Assembly (NCBI GenBank): GCA_017934185.1
Contig: JAGBJY010000025.1
Location: 33,040 to 97,039, forward strand
DNA from: Bacteroidales bacterium
GTDB lineage: Bacteria > Bacteroidota > Bacteroidia > Bacteroidales > UBA932
Reading direction: 5' to 3'
Length of the DNA stretch: 64,000 nt
A model generated the notes under the pieces. The model was not told where the DNA came from. It worked only from the letters and a program-made list of their open reading frames with translations, and did no database searches. Below are positions 45,140 through 52,820 of this stretch, piece by piece (the stretch's first letter is position 1; every line of letters starts with the position of its first letter). The translations under genes were made by a program, and so were the position numbers.

Positions 45140-46262
45140 ACGTGAATTCCTGAAGACCGCTTCTCTGGCGGCCGTGGGCGTTGGACTTGTGGGCTGCACC
45201 ACCGGCGGCCCCCAGAAGTTCAACATTGTAAAAGGAGACGGAAAGCTTCACATGAAGTTCTTCCCCTATGAACTCAAGCTGGCGCACGTTTTCACCGTGG
45301 CCTCATACAGCCGCACCACCACGCCCGACGTGCAGGTGGAACTCACCTGGGAGGGCGTAACCGGCTATGGCGAAGCCTCCATGCCGCCCTATCTTGGCCA
45401 GAGCGTGGAAAGCGTTACCAATTTCCTGAACAAGGTGGACCTTTCCCAATTCACGGACCCCTTCAAGATGGAAGACATCCTTGGCTACGTGGACAGCCTC
45501 TCCGAAGGGGACGGCGCCGCCAAATGTGCCATCGACATTGCCCTGCACGACCTGGTGGGCAAACTCATGGGCCAGCCCTGGTACCGCATCTGGGGCCTGG
45601 ATCCCGACAAAGCACCTTCCACTACCTTCACCATCGGCATTGACACGCCGGAAGTGGTGAAGGAAAAGACGCTGGAAGCCGCCGGCAAGTTCAATATTCT
45701 GAAGGTAAAAGTGGGCCTGGACACCGATGTGGAGATGATAGAAACCATCCGCACCGTAACGGACGTGCCCCTTGCCGTAGATGCCAACCAGGGCTGGAAA
45801 GACCGCTCCAAGGCCCTGGACGAGATATTCTGGCTCAAAGAGCACGGGATTGTGATGGTAGAGCAGCCCATGCCCAAGGAGCGTCTGGACGACATTGCCT
45901 GGCTCACAGAGCGCAGCCCCCTCCCCATCTTTGCCGATGAGAGCATCCAGCGCATGAAAGACATTCCTTCGCTGGTAGGAGCCTATAACGGCATCAACAT
46001 CAAGCTCATGAAGTGCACCGGCATGCGGGAAGGCTGGAAGATGGCTAATATGGCCCGCTCGCTTGGCATGAAGGTGATGGTGGGCTGCATGACGGAAACC
46101 TCCTGCGCCGTTTCGGCCGCCGCCCAGTTCTCTCCCTTCGTGGATTTTGCCGACCTTGACGGCAACCTCCTCATCGCCAACGACCGCTTCGACGGCGTGA
46201 AGGTAGTTAACGGAAAACTAACCCTGCCGGACCGCCCCGGTATCGGCGTGGAACTATTATAG
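45129..46262 (+). CDS. Dipeptide epimerase (L-Ala-D/L-Glu epimerase type), with Tat signal
   Basis: The 377-residue enolase-superfamily protein begins with a twin-arginine signal and lipobox-like end (MQNRREFLKTASLAAVGVGL then VGCTT). The catalytic KxK is in LKVKVGLD, metal ligands in AVDANQGW and VMVEQPM, FADESIQ, and the second Lys is in IKLMKCTG. Enzymes of this group epimerise L-Ala-D-Glu from murein turnover. Export to the periplasm is unusual, as the E. coli counterpart is cytosolic. It shares a transcript with the NlpC/P60 endopeptidase that would supply the dipeptide. Confidence 0.87.
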   Translation: MQNRREFLKTASLAAVGVGLVGCTTGGPQKFNIVKGDGKLHMKFFPYELKLAHVFTVASYSRTTTPDVQVELTWEGVTGYGEASMPPYLGQSVESVTNFLNKVDLSQFTDPFKMEDILGYVDSLSEGDGAAKCAIDIALHDLVGKLMGQPWYRIWGLDPDKAPSTTFTIGIDTPEVVKEKTLEAAGKFNILKVKVGLDTDVEMIETIRTVTDVPLAVDANQGWKDRSKALDEIFWLKEHGIVMVEQPMPKERLDDIAWLTERSPLPIFADESIQRMKDIPSLVGAYNGINIKLMKCTGMREGWKMANMARSLGMKVMVGCMTETSCAVSAAAQFSPFVDFADLDGNLLIANDRFDGVKVVNGKLTLPDRPGIGVELL

Positions 46263-46297
46263 CCAACAATCAATCATTCATATAAAAAGGACAAAAA

Positions 46298-46483
46298 ATG
46301 GGAAGCATTATCTACATTGCCGGCGTCGTTCTCTCCATCCTCGCCGTGCTGGACATCCTCAAGAAGCCCATCTCCCTGGTGGGTAAGATTATCACCGCCG
46401 TTTTGGTACTCGCCACCAGCTGGATAGGCCTGGCTGTTTACTACCTCTACGCCAAAGACCATCTCACCGAGTGGTTCAAGTAG
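46298..46483 (+). CDS. Small two-helix membrane protein
   Basis: The 61-residue product has two hydrophobic segments, about residues 3-20 and 30-50, and ends YYLYAKDHLTEWFK. The WIGLAVYYLYAKDHL part is like the short PLDc_N-type membrane proteins. GGA-rich bases (aaaggac) before ATG 46298 give a plausible ribosome site. Function unknown. It lies 35 bp after the epimerase gene. Confidence 0.6.
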   Translation: MGSIIYIAGVVLSILAVLDILKKPISLVGKIITAVLVLATSWIGLAVYYLYAKDHLTEWFK

Positions 46484-46496
46484 TATCCGTACAGGG

Positions 46497-46526
46497 TTGC
46501 ACTGTCAAAAATATTTTGTAACTTTG
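46497..46526 (+). promoter_or_regulatory. Promoter of tRNA-Ser
   Basis: TTG (46497-46499), 19 nt, then TAACTTTG (46519-46526), 13 nt before the tRNA. A full match to the phylum consensus. Confidence 0.85.
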
Positions 46527-46539
46527 CAACCCAGGTTCC

Positions 46540-46626
46540 GGTGGGGTGTCCGAGTGGTTGAAGGAGCCTGCCTCGAAAACAGGTTTGCGTGTGAGCGCAA
46601 CGGGGGTTCGAATCCCTTCCCCACCG
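46540..46626 (+). tRNA. tRNA-Ser (anticodon CGA)
   Basis: The 87-nt class II tRNA has acceptor arms GGTGGGG and CCCCACC, discriminator G, D-arm TCCGAGTGGTTGAAGGA, anticodon loop CTCGAAA (anticodon CGA, reads UCG), a long variable arm TTGCG-TGTGAG-CGCAA and T-loop TTCGAAT. The last pair of the anticodon stem is a C:A mismatch. CCA is not encoded. Confidence 0.95.
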
Positions 46627-46688
46627 CAAAGCATTAAGAAAAAACTGCGCCAAGCATGCTTGAACGCAGTTTTTTTTTAATGCTTTGC
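46626..46688. terminator. 24-bp-stem palindrome and terminator after tRNA-Ser
   Basis: The left arm 46626-46649 and right arm 46665-46688 pair over 24 bp, with one G:T. The central stem ACTGCG/CGCAGT followed by nine Ts acts as a terminator. The loop itself holds the 12-nt palindrome CAAGCATGCTTG. The left arm begins at the tRNA discriminator base. Confidence 0.8.
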
Positions 46689-46693
46689 ATAAG

Positions 46694-46730
46694 CCCGCCG
46701 CAGGCGGCGGGGATGCCGCGAAGCGGAATC
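46694..46730. repeat. Two further palindromes between tRNA-Ser and tpiA
   Basis: CCCGCCGC-AG-GCGGCGGG (46694-46711) is a perfect 8-bp inverted repeat. It is followed by GGAT-G-CCGC-GAA-GCGG-A-ATCC (46710-46730). The GAA loop flanked by CGC/GCG recalls the inner hairpin of the rsmH/truB element. They lie just beyond the tpiA stop and could act as REP-like sequences. Confidence 0.6.
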
Positions 46731-46753
46731 CCGGTGGGGAAGGGATACCTTTC

Positions 46754-47509
46754 TCAGAAGCTGGTAGCAATTCCCAGGAAGTCATCGGCCTTGAGAGCAG
46801 CGCCGCCGATGAGGCCGCCGTCGATATCCTTCTCGGCGAAGAGTTCCTTGGCGTTGGAGGGCTTGCAGGAGCCGCCATAGAGGATGGTCATGTCATCGGC
46901 CACCTGGGCGCCGAACTTGGCCTCAATGACACTGCGGATGCAGGCGTGGATTTCCTCGGCCTGGGCGGCAGTGGCGGTTTTGCCGGTGCCGATGGCCCAG
47001 ACGGGCTCGTAAGCAATGACCACGCTTTTCATATCCTCGGCGGTGAAGTTGTAGAGGACATTCTTGGTTTGGGCGGTAACCACCTCAAAGTGCTTGCCGG
47101 CTTCGCGCTCCTGAAGGTTTTCACCTACGCAGAGAATCACCTTCAGACCCGCCTCCAGGGCCAGTTTGGTCTTCACAACCAGTTTCTCATCGGTCTCGCC
47201 ATAGTACTGCCGGCGCTCGCTGTGGCCCAGGATGGTATATTCACAGCCGATGGAAGTGAGCATGTTCACCGCTACTTCGCCGGTGTAGGCGCCCTTCTCA
47301 TGGTCGGCGCAGTTCTGGGCGGAGAGTTTCACCTTGGAGCCCTTCAGGACATCGGCAACACAGGAGAGATGGGTGAACGGAGGGGCCACCACCAGCTCTA
47401 CGTTGGCGGGAAGGTCCTTGGATTTTTCAACAACGGCTTTGGCGAGTTCTACGCCTTCGGGAACGGTGGTGTTCATTTTCCAGTTCCCGGCTACAATGTA
47501 TTTTCTCAT
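46754..47509 (-). CDS. tpiA: Triosephosphate isomerase
   Basis: Interconverts glyceraldehyde-3-phosphate and dihydroxyacetone phosphate. The 251-residue protein has AGNWKMNTT with the catalytic Lys, LGHSERRQYYGE with the catalytic His, and AYEPVWAIGTGKTA with the catalytic Glu, then YGGSCKPSNAKELF. It follows ptb by 2 bp and is likely part of the ackA-ptb-tpiA transcript. Confidence 0.97.
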   Translation of the reverse strand: MRKYIVAGNWKMNTTVPEGVELAKAVVEKSKDLPANVELVVAPPFTHLSCVADVLKGSKVKLSAQNCADHEKGAYTGEVAVNMLTSIGCEYTILGHSERRQYYGETDEKLVVKTKLALEAGLKVILCVGENLQEREAGKHFEVVTAQTKNVLYNFTAEDMKSVVIAYEPVWAIGTGKTATAAQAEEIHACIRSVIEAKFGAQVADDMTILYGGSCKPSNAKELFAEKDIDGGLIGGAALKADDFLGIATSF

Positions 47510-47511
47510 AA

Positions 47512-48417
47512 TTATTTAACTGACATGACTGCCGAAGCAATCGAATTTAATTTCACATCCACTGAATCGGCCCTGGAGGCCAGGATGCAAGGCACCTTGG
47601 TACCTACCAGGAAACCGGCCTGACGCACGCCCACGGCCAGTTTGGAATTGGTTTTCCAGAACACGTTGGCGCTCTCGATGTTGGGGAAGAGGAGGCAGTC
47701 GGCGTCTCCGGCAACGGGGCTCTGGAGCTTCTTGATCTGCACGGATTCCTCGTCGATGGCCACATCCAGGGCCAGCGGGCCGTCGCCGATGGCCTTGATC
47801 TGACCGCGGTCGCACATCTTGGCGAGCATGGCGCCCTCAATGCAGGCGGGCATGGAGTCCAGCATCTGCTCGGAGGCGGCAATGAAGGCAATCTTGGGCA
47901 TGGCAATGCCGAAGCTGCGGGCAACGCCTGTCACAAAACCGGCCATCTTCACCTTCTGGCGGAAGTCCGGAGCGGGAATCACGGCCATGTCGGTGATGAA
48001 GATGAGCTTGTGGTAATTGGGGTTCTCAATGACGCCCACGTGGCTCAGGAGGCCCTTCGGGGGCAGCAGACCCACTTCCTTATTCAGGATGGCGCGCAGG
48101 AACTTGTCCGTGGAGCAGAGGCCCTTCATCAGGACGTCACCCTCACCGTCGTGGACCATGCGCACAGCCTCGGCCACAGCCTTGAGTTCGTCCTTGATGT
48201 CCACCACCTGGAACTTGCCCATGTCAATCTTGCACTCCTCGCACACTTTGGCGATAAGGTCACAGTCACCCACCAGGGTCACTTTCACAAAGCCCATGTC
48301 GGAGGCCAGCGAGGCAGCTTCGATGGTATGGGAGTCCACGCCCCAAGCCGCAATCATGCGTTTGCAGATGCCTTTGGCTTTGAGTTCTTCAAAAAGCTGG
48401 TTAAAATTGGTAATCAT
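47512..48417 (-). CDS. ptb: Phosphate butyryl/acetyltransferase (Ptb family)
   Basis: Swaps the CoA of an acyl-CoA for phosphate. The 301-residue protein aligns in its motifs to Ptb rather than the larger Pta: DVLMKGLCSTDKFLRAILNKE, LSHVGVIENPNYHKLIFITD, RGQIKAIGDGPLALDVA and ADCLLFPNIES, here cited by short key parts. It lies 5 bp after a gene whose product looks like acetate kinase, so the pair may make acetate or butyrate with ATP gain. Chain-length preference cannot be told from sequence by eye. Confidence 0.85.
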   Translation of the reverse strand: MITNFNQLFEELKAKGICKRMIAAWGVDSHTIEAASLASDMGFVKVTLVGDCDLIAKVCEECKIDMGKFQVVDIKDELKAVAEAVRMVHDGEGDVLMKGLCSTDKFLRAILNKEVGLLPPKGLLSHVGVIENPNYHKLIFITDMAVIPAPDFRQKVKMAGFVTGVARSFGIAMPKIAFIAASEQMLDSMPACIEGAMLAKMCDRGQIKAIGDGPLALDVAIDEESVQIKKLQSPVAGDADCLLFPNIESANVFWKTNSKLAVGVRQAGFLVGTKVPCILASRADSVDVKLNSIASAVMSVK

Positions 48418-48422
48418 AGGGT

Positions 48423-49637
48423 TTATTCTTGATTTTCAAGTACTAAATGCATGGTATCACGGGCAATCACCAGTTCTTCATTGGTGCAGATGAGGGCGGC
48501 CTTCACCTTGGAATCTTCCGTGGAGATGATGGCATCCTCGCCGAAAGCCACATTGGCTTCGTAATCCACCTTGAGGCCCAGGTAGGAGAAGTTTTCCAGC
48601 ACGCGGCGGCGAAGGCGTGAGTTGTGCTCGCCGATACCGCCGGTGAAGACGATGAGGTCTACGCCATTCATGGCAGCCACATAGGAGCCGATGTTCTTGA
48701 TGATGTCGTAGGTGAACTTCTTGAAAACGAGCTTGGCCTTGGGGTCTCCTCCATTGGCCAGTTCATCCAGTTCACGGGCGTCGGAAGTCTTGGTGGAAAC
48801 GCCCAGGAAGCCGGATTTGCGGTTAAGGATGGTGGACATTTCGTCGGGGGTGACGCCCAGTTTATTCTCCAGGTAAATGACGGCGTTGGCGTCGATGTTA
48901 CCGACGCGGGTGCCCATAATCATGCCCTCCAGCGGAGAGAAGCCCATGGAAGTATCTACGCACTTGCCGTTCTGGATGGCGCAGATGGAGCTGCCGGCCC
49001 CCAGGTGGCAGGTGATAATCTTGGAATTATTGATGTCCAGTCCGGCGAGCTTGGCTCCCACCCCGGCCACAAACTGATGAGAAGTGCCATGGGCGCCGTA
49101 ACGGCGGACGCGGTACTTCTCATAATACTCGTACGGAAGGCCGTACATATAGGCGTAGGCGGGCATGGTCTGGTGGAAGGCGGTGTCGAAGGTAACCACC
49201 TGAGGCACGCTGGGAAGCACTTCCTGCATGGCGTGGATGCCCAGCAGGTGGGCCGGATTGTGGAGCGGGGCAAAATCGGCACAAAAGGCAATTTTGTCCA
49301 GCACGTCCTGGTTCACGATGGCGCTGCCGCTGAAGAAGTCGCCGCCCTGCACGATGCGGTGGCCCACCGCCTCAATGTCTTCCAGGGACTTCAGGACACC
49401 CGTTTTGGGATTGGTAAGTGCCTTGAGGATGAGCTGCATGCCCACTTTGTGATCCGGGATGGCGATGTCCGTCACTTCCTTCTCCTTTCCGGTAGGCGCA
49501 TACTGCAGGATGCCGGCCGGCAGACCAATCTTTTCGCAGATACCTTTGGCAATGATGTCGAACACATCGTCGCTCTTCATGTCCAGAAGCTGGTACTTGA
49601 TGGAAGAGCTGCCACAGTTGATAACAAGAATAATCAT
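48423..49637 (-). CDS. ackA: Acetate kinase
   Basis: Makes ATP from acetyl phosphate. I start at 49637 (MIILVINCGSSSIKYQLL), as the ASKHA fold begins at once; the reading frame stays open far upstream but overlaps the divergent comEC. The 404-residue length, RYGAHGTSHQFV, HLGAGSSICAIQ, SPLEGMIMGTRVGNID and IVFTGGIGEHN fit AckA better than butyrate kinase (about 355 residues). Its partner gene is Ptb-like, an uncommon pairing. Confidence 0.92.
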   Translation of the reverse strand: MIILVINCGSSSIKYQLLDMKSDDVFDIIAKGICEKIGLPAGILQYAPTGKEKEVTDIAIPDHKVGMQLILKALTNPKTGVLKSLEDIEAVGHRIVQGGDFFSGSAIVNQDVLDKIAFCADFAPLHNPAHLLGIHAMQEVLPSVPQVVTFDTAFHQTMPAYAYMYGLPYEYYEKYRVRRYGAHGTSHQFVAGVGAKLAGLDINNSKIITCHLGAGSSICAIQNGKCVDTSMGFSPLEGMIMGTRVGNIDANAVIYLENKLGVTPDEMSTILNRKSGFLGVSTKTSDARELDELANGGDPKAKLVFKKFTYDIIKNIGSYVAAMNGVDLIVFTGGIGEHNSRLRRRVLENFSYLGLKVDYEANVAFGEDAIISTEDSKVKAALICTNEELVIARDTMHLVLENQE

Positions 49638-49643
49638 ATAGGT

Positions 49644-49657
49644 TGAAATTAATTTCA
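49644..49657. promoter_or_regulatory. Perfect palindrome in the ackA leader
   Basis: TGAAATTAATTTCA is a 14-bp perfect palindrome between the -7 box and the ackA start. Its place and symmetry suit an operator for a dimeric regulator. Confidence 0.4.
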
Positions 49658-49668
49658 GTATATCCGTA

Positions 49669-49676
49669 CAAAGATA
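49669..49676 (-). promoter_or_regulatory. -7 box of ackA-ptb-tpiA
   Basis: On the minus strand TATCTTTG, with a leader of about 28 nt to the ackA start. No good -33 box is seen. Confidence 0.6.
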
Positions 49677-49701
49677 CGAAATTATTACTAATTTCGCACG
49701 T

Positions 49702-50784
49702 ATGGCCGAGGCGAAAAGCATAGAGCGTTTGTCACTGGTTTTTACCGTGGGGGTGATTGCGGGAACTGTAGTGCCTGCAGGGGCAGTAGCGGACCTTCCA
49801 GGCCTCATTTTGCCGATAATAGCCCTCCCCTGCCTTTTCCGGCAAAGCCTCAGAACGCTGCCCGGGCGAAGGGCCGTGGCGCTTCTGATGGCCACCTTTC
49901 TCCTCCTGGGCCTTTTCTGCGCCCTCAACGCCCGCCTTCCCGGCCCGTCGGTCCGTATTTCCCTCCAGGAGTTCGCGGAGGAGACGGCCGATGGGCTCCG
50001 TGCCTTCATTGGCCGCCTCCCCTTCCCCTCCGAAGGCACCGCGCCCCTCCTGAAAGCCCTCCTTACCGGAGACAGGAGCGGCCTTTCACGCGAGACAGTG
50101 GCCGTTTTCCGCAGCAGCGGCGCCTCCCATCTCCTGGCGCTTTCCGGCCTTCACATCGGCATTATTTACCTTATTTTTGACAAGCTGAGCTGGGCGCTGG
50201 GGCGCTCTCCCCTTGCGCGGCAGCTGCGCTACCTCCTCATTGTGGGCGGGGCCGCATTTTTTACCCTCATGACCGGCGCCGGCCCCTCCATTGTACGGGC
50301 CTTCCTCTTTATCACCCTTAATGAAACGCTGCGGCTCGCGGGCCGCCCCCGAAAGGCCGTGCGGGTGCTGTGCCTGGCCCTCCTGATCCAGCTGGTACTG
50401 GACCCGTCGGCCATCCGGCAAGTGGGCTTCCAGCTAAGCTACCTGGCCATGGCGGGCATTTTCCTGCTGTATCCCGCGCTGGAGCGCTGGTATCCCCAAG
50501 GCAGCCGATGGAATCCCCTCCGTCGCATCTGGCAGGCCGCCGCCCTCAGCATCTCCTGCCAGCTGTTCACCGGGCCGCTGGCCTGGTACCGCTTCCACAG
50601 CTTCCCGCGCTATTTTCTCCTGACCAACCTCCTGGCCATTCCCCTCACCACGGCCGTGATGGCATCGGCCATCGGCACCCTTGCATTAAGCGCCATCGGC
50701 TGCTGCCCAACGGTCCTATATACAATAACAGACGGCCTCAGCCGCCTGCTCATTGCCGTATTGGAAATCATCGCTACTCTTTGA
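49702..50784 (+). CDS. ComEC-like membrane protein, competence domain only
   Basis: The 360-residue protein has several transmembrane helices and the ComEC/Rec2 core: LLKALLTGDRSGLSRETVAVFRSSGASHLLALSGLHIGIIY (key residues TGDR, GxxHLLALSGLH), GAGPSIVRAFLF and RQVGFQLSYLAMAGI. Full ComEC proteins (600-750 residues) also have an N-terminal OB domain and a C-terminal metallo-beta-lactamase domain. Both are absent here, leaving only the DNA-channel part. It overlaps the convergent apbE-like gene by 11 bp. It may be a normal short form in this lineage or a reduced gene. Confidence 0.85.
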   Translation: MAEAKSIERLSLVFTVGVIAGTVVPAGAVADLPGLILPIIALPCLFRQSLRTLPGRRAVALLMATFLLLGLFCALNARLPGPSVRISLQEFAEETADGLRAFIGRLPFPSEGTAPLLKALLTGDRSGLSRETVAVFRSSGASHLLALSGLHIGIIYLIFDKLSWALGRSPLARQLRYLLIVGGAAFFTLMTGAGPSIVRAFLFITLNETLRLAGRPRKAVRVLCLALLIQLVLDPSAIRQVGFQLSYLAMAGIFLLYPALERWYPQGSRWNPLRRIWQAAALSISCQLFTGPLAWYRFHSFPRYFLLTNLLAIPLTTAVMASAIGTLALSAIGCCPTVLYTITDGLSRLLIAVLEIIATL

Positions 50785-51817
50785 TGACCTTGAAGCCGGG
50801 AGAAGCCCATTCCTGGAGGCTGCCGTCCGGTGAGGTGTAGATGAGATAGCCTTCCAGCGAAGGGTCCCCTAATATGAGGACCTGGGCAGCCTGGAGACCC
50901 AGCACCATGCACCAGGTGGCCACAGCGTCTGATTCCGCCGCATTCTTGGACGACACCACCGTGGCACTGAGCAGATTATGCTCTACCGGATAACCGGTTC
51001 TGGGGTTAATGGTGTGGGCATATTTGCGCCCGTTCTTGATGTAGAATTTGCGATAATTACCGGAGGTGACAATGCCGGCGGGCTTGCCTTCCGAAGACCA
51101 GACGCCATCCAGCTGAGGGTCGGCCACCTCTGCCCCGGGCACGCGGTCGATGGGCCGGTCTATGCCCACCGTCCAGGGCTGGCCGGAAGGATTGAGGCCG
51201 TCGCACCAGATTTCCCCAATGTCCACCAGCATGTCCTTGGCGCCGATGCTGTAAAGGTAATGGGCGATGATGTCGCAGCTGTAGCCTTGGGCAATGGCGT
51301 TGAAGTTGAGGCTGGGATAGCCCATTGGGGCGGGATCAATATAGCCGTCCACCACCGGAAGTTCTGCGGGAAGATGCCCCATGCCGCTCTTGGCCAGGAG
51401 TTCCTGAATCTCTTCATCCGTGGGGAAGGTACTGTTCTTGAAGCCGAAGCCCCACGCATTGTACAGGGGTGCGGCGCCAAAATCCAGGGCTCCGCCGGAG
51501 CGCTCCCACAGCCGGTAGGCAATGCGGTACATGTCCTGGAACATGGGATTGGCCGGAATCTTTTCCCCGGCATTGAAGCGGGAGATGAGCGATTTCTTGT
51601 TATAGCCGGAAAGCGTACTGTCAATTTGCACCACCAGGGCATCAATGCTGTCCCGCACAGTTTCTACGGGCACATTGATTCCTTTCATATTGAGCTTGAC
51701 GGTATAATTGCCACCCTGCGCATAGCCCGTAATTTGCACATATTCACCGGGCTGCTCATTGCAGGCAGCCAGCAAAACAAGGCCCATCAGGGACAGAATG
51801 GCAAGACACTTTCTCAT
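50774..51817 (-). CDS. apbE: FAD:protein FMN transferase lipoprotein (ApbE)
   Basis: The 347-residue protein starts at 51817 with a lipoprotein signal (MRKCLAILSLMGLVLLAAC). ALDFGAAPLYNAWGFG, NFNAIAQGYSCDIIAHYL, MLVDIGEIWCDG and HTINPRTGYPVEHN (metal and flavin site) are the ApbE motifs. It would attach FMN to extracytosolic subunits such as those of Nqr or Rnf. This is the usual form of the family, in contrast to the cytosolic paralogue at 12924-13655. The C-terminal end overlaps the end of the comEC-like gene. Confidence 0.92.
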   Translation of the reverse strand: MRKCLAILSLMGLVLLAACNEQPGEYVQITGYAQGGNYTVKLNMKGINVPVETVRDSIDALVVQIDSTLSGYNKKSLISRFNAGEKIPANPMFQDMYRIAYRLWERSGGALDFGAAPLYNAWGFGFKNSTFPTDEEIQELLAKSGMGHLPAELPVVDGYIDPAPMGYPSLNFNAIAQGYSCDIIAHYLYSIGAKDMLVDIGEIWCDGLNPSGQPWTVGIDRPIDRVPGAEVADPQLDGVWSSEGKPAGIVTSGNYRKFYIKNGRKYAHTINPRTGYPVEHNLLSATVVSSKNAAESDAVATWCMVLGLQAAQVLILGDPSLEGYLIYTSPDGSLQEWASPGFKVIKE

Positions 51818-51829
51818 ATTGGCAAGAAA

Positions 51830-51863
51830 TTTGTGCAAATTTACCAAATTTTTCCGATATTTG
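51830..51863. promoter_or_regulatory. Overlapping divergent promoters of apbE (-) and the FISUMP gene (+)
   Basis: On the plus strand TTTG (51830-51833), 22 nt, then GATATTTG (51856-51863), one base off consensus. On the minus strand TAAATTTG (51836-51843) lies 18 nt before the apbE start. The two overlap, so their use may be mutually exclusive. Confidence 0.55.
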
Positions 51864-51884
51864 CGGGTCATGATGACAAAATGT

Positions 51885-52820
51885 ATGAAATTCAAATCGA
51901 TTCTTGCGCTGGCACTTCTTGCCGGCATCGCCATAACTTCCTGTAAGAAGACAGAAGAAAGCACCGGCCTTCCCAGCCTCACCGGACTCAGCGTTACCAA
52001 CAACGCCACCACCTACGTGCGGGTGGGGGCCAAACTCACGTTCACGGCCAATGTTTCCGGCATTACCCCCTCCGATAATTCCACGCCCGGGACCATCGGC
52101 CTATACTGGCAGGTAAACACCGCCGACAGGGACACCCTCACCCGGGATATCAGCGTCTCCGTGCCCCAGTTCCACTACACCGTGGACACGCTGGGAAGCT
52201 ACACGGTCTACTGCTACGCCTACGCCAGCAACTATTACAATGCTTCGGCCAGCACCGCTTTCAAGGCCATCGACCCCGAAACCGCCCTTACCGGACTGGC
52301 CGGGGAACGCACGGAAACCCTGGACGGGAAACGTTTCCGCACGGTGGAAGTGGACGGAAAAACCTGGCTGGCCGAAAATTACTATGGCGGCGGCCACCAG
52401 TACCGGTCCTGCGAGGTACTGGACTCGGTCCTTGGCAATTACTACACCTGGGAAGAAGCCCAAAGCGTGTGCCCCGGCGGCTGGCACCTCCCCACCGGCG
52501 AGGAGTTTGACGCCCTTGGCAGCAGCGCAGGCAGCCTTATGGCCGATGCCGTTTTCCTCTCCGATGCCATGTGGGAGTATTGGCCCGGCATGGTCATCAC
52601 CAACGAGAAAGGCTTCAATGCCATTCCCGCCGGCTATCTGGACCTGGGCAACACTACCCAGGAGCAGGGCTTCTGCGAGTATGCCCTTTGGTGGACCGCA
52701 GACCCGGTGGACGACCAGCTGGCCGCTTTCCGCTTCATCTACGAAGACAAGCCCCTGGTACAAAAAGGCCAGGGCAGCAAAACCTCCCTGGCCCTGAATG
52801 TGCGCTGCGTAAAAGATTAA
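51885..52820 (+). CDS. FISUMP-domain lipoprotein
   Basis: I start at ATG 51885 (MKFKSILALALLAGIAITSC), a clear lipoprotein signal. Two adjacent in-frame ATGs at 51870 and 51873 are also possible, the first being 7 nt after the -7 box. The 311-residue product has an Ig-like domain (about residues 30-130), then a Fibrobacter succinogenes major paralogous domain: DGKTWLAENYYGGG, YTWEEAQSVCPGGWHLPTGEEFDAL and ending LNVRCVKD. FISUMP domains are C-type-lectin-like modules on surface proteins. Ligand unknown. Confidence 0.87.
   Translation: MKFKSILALALLAGIAITSCKKTEESTGLPSLTGLSVTNNATTYVRVGAKLTFTANVSGITPSDNSTPGTIGLYWQVNTADRDTLTRDISVSVPQFHYTVDTLGSYTVYCYAYASNYYNASASTAFKAIDPETALTGLAGERTETLDGKRFRTVEVDGKTWLAENYYGGGHQYRSCEVLDSVLGNYYTWEEAQSVCPGGWHLPTGEEFDALGSSAGSLMADAVFLSDAMWEYWPGMVITNEKGFNAIPAGYLDLGNTTQEQGFCEYALWWTADPVDDQLAAFRFIYEDKPLVQKGQGSKTSLALNVRCVKD

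Noticed and set aside
49638-50039. A 134-codon N-terminal extension of ackA
   Set aside because: The extension is Arg/Pro/Ala-rich, antisense to comEC, and crosses the ackA -7 box. Acetate kinase begins at MIILVINCGSSS.
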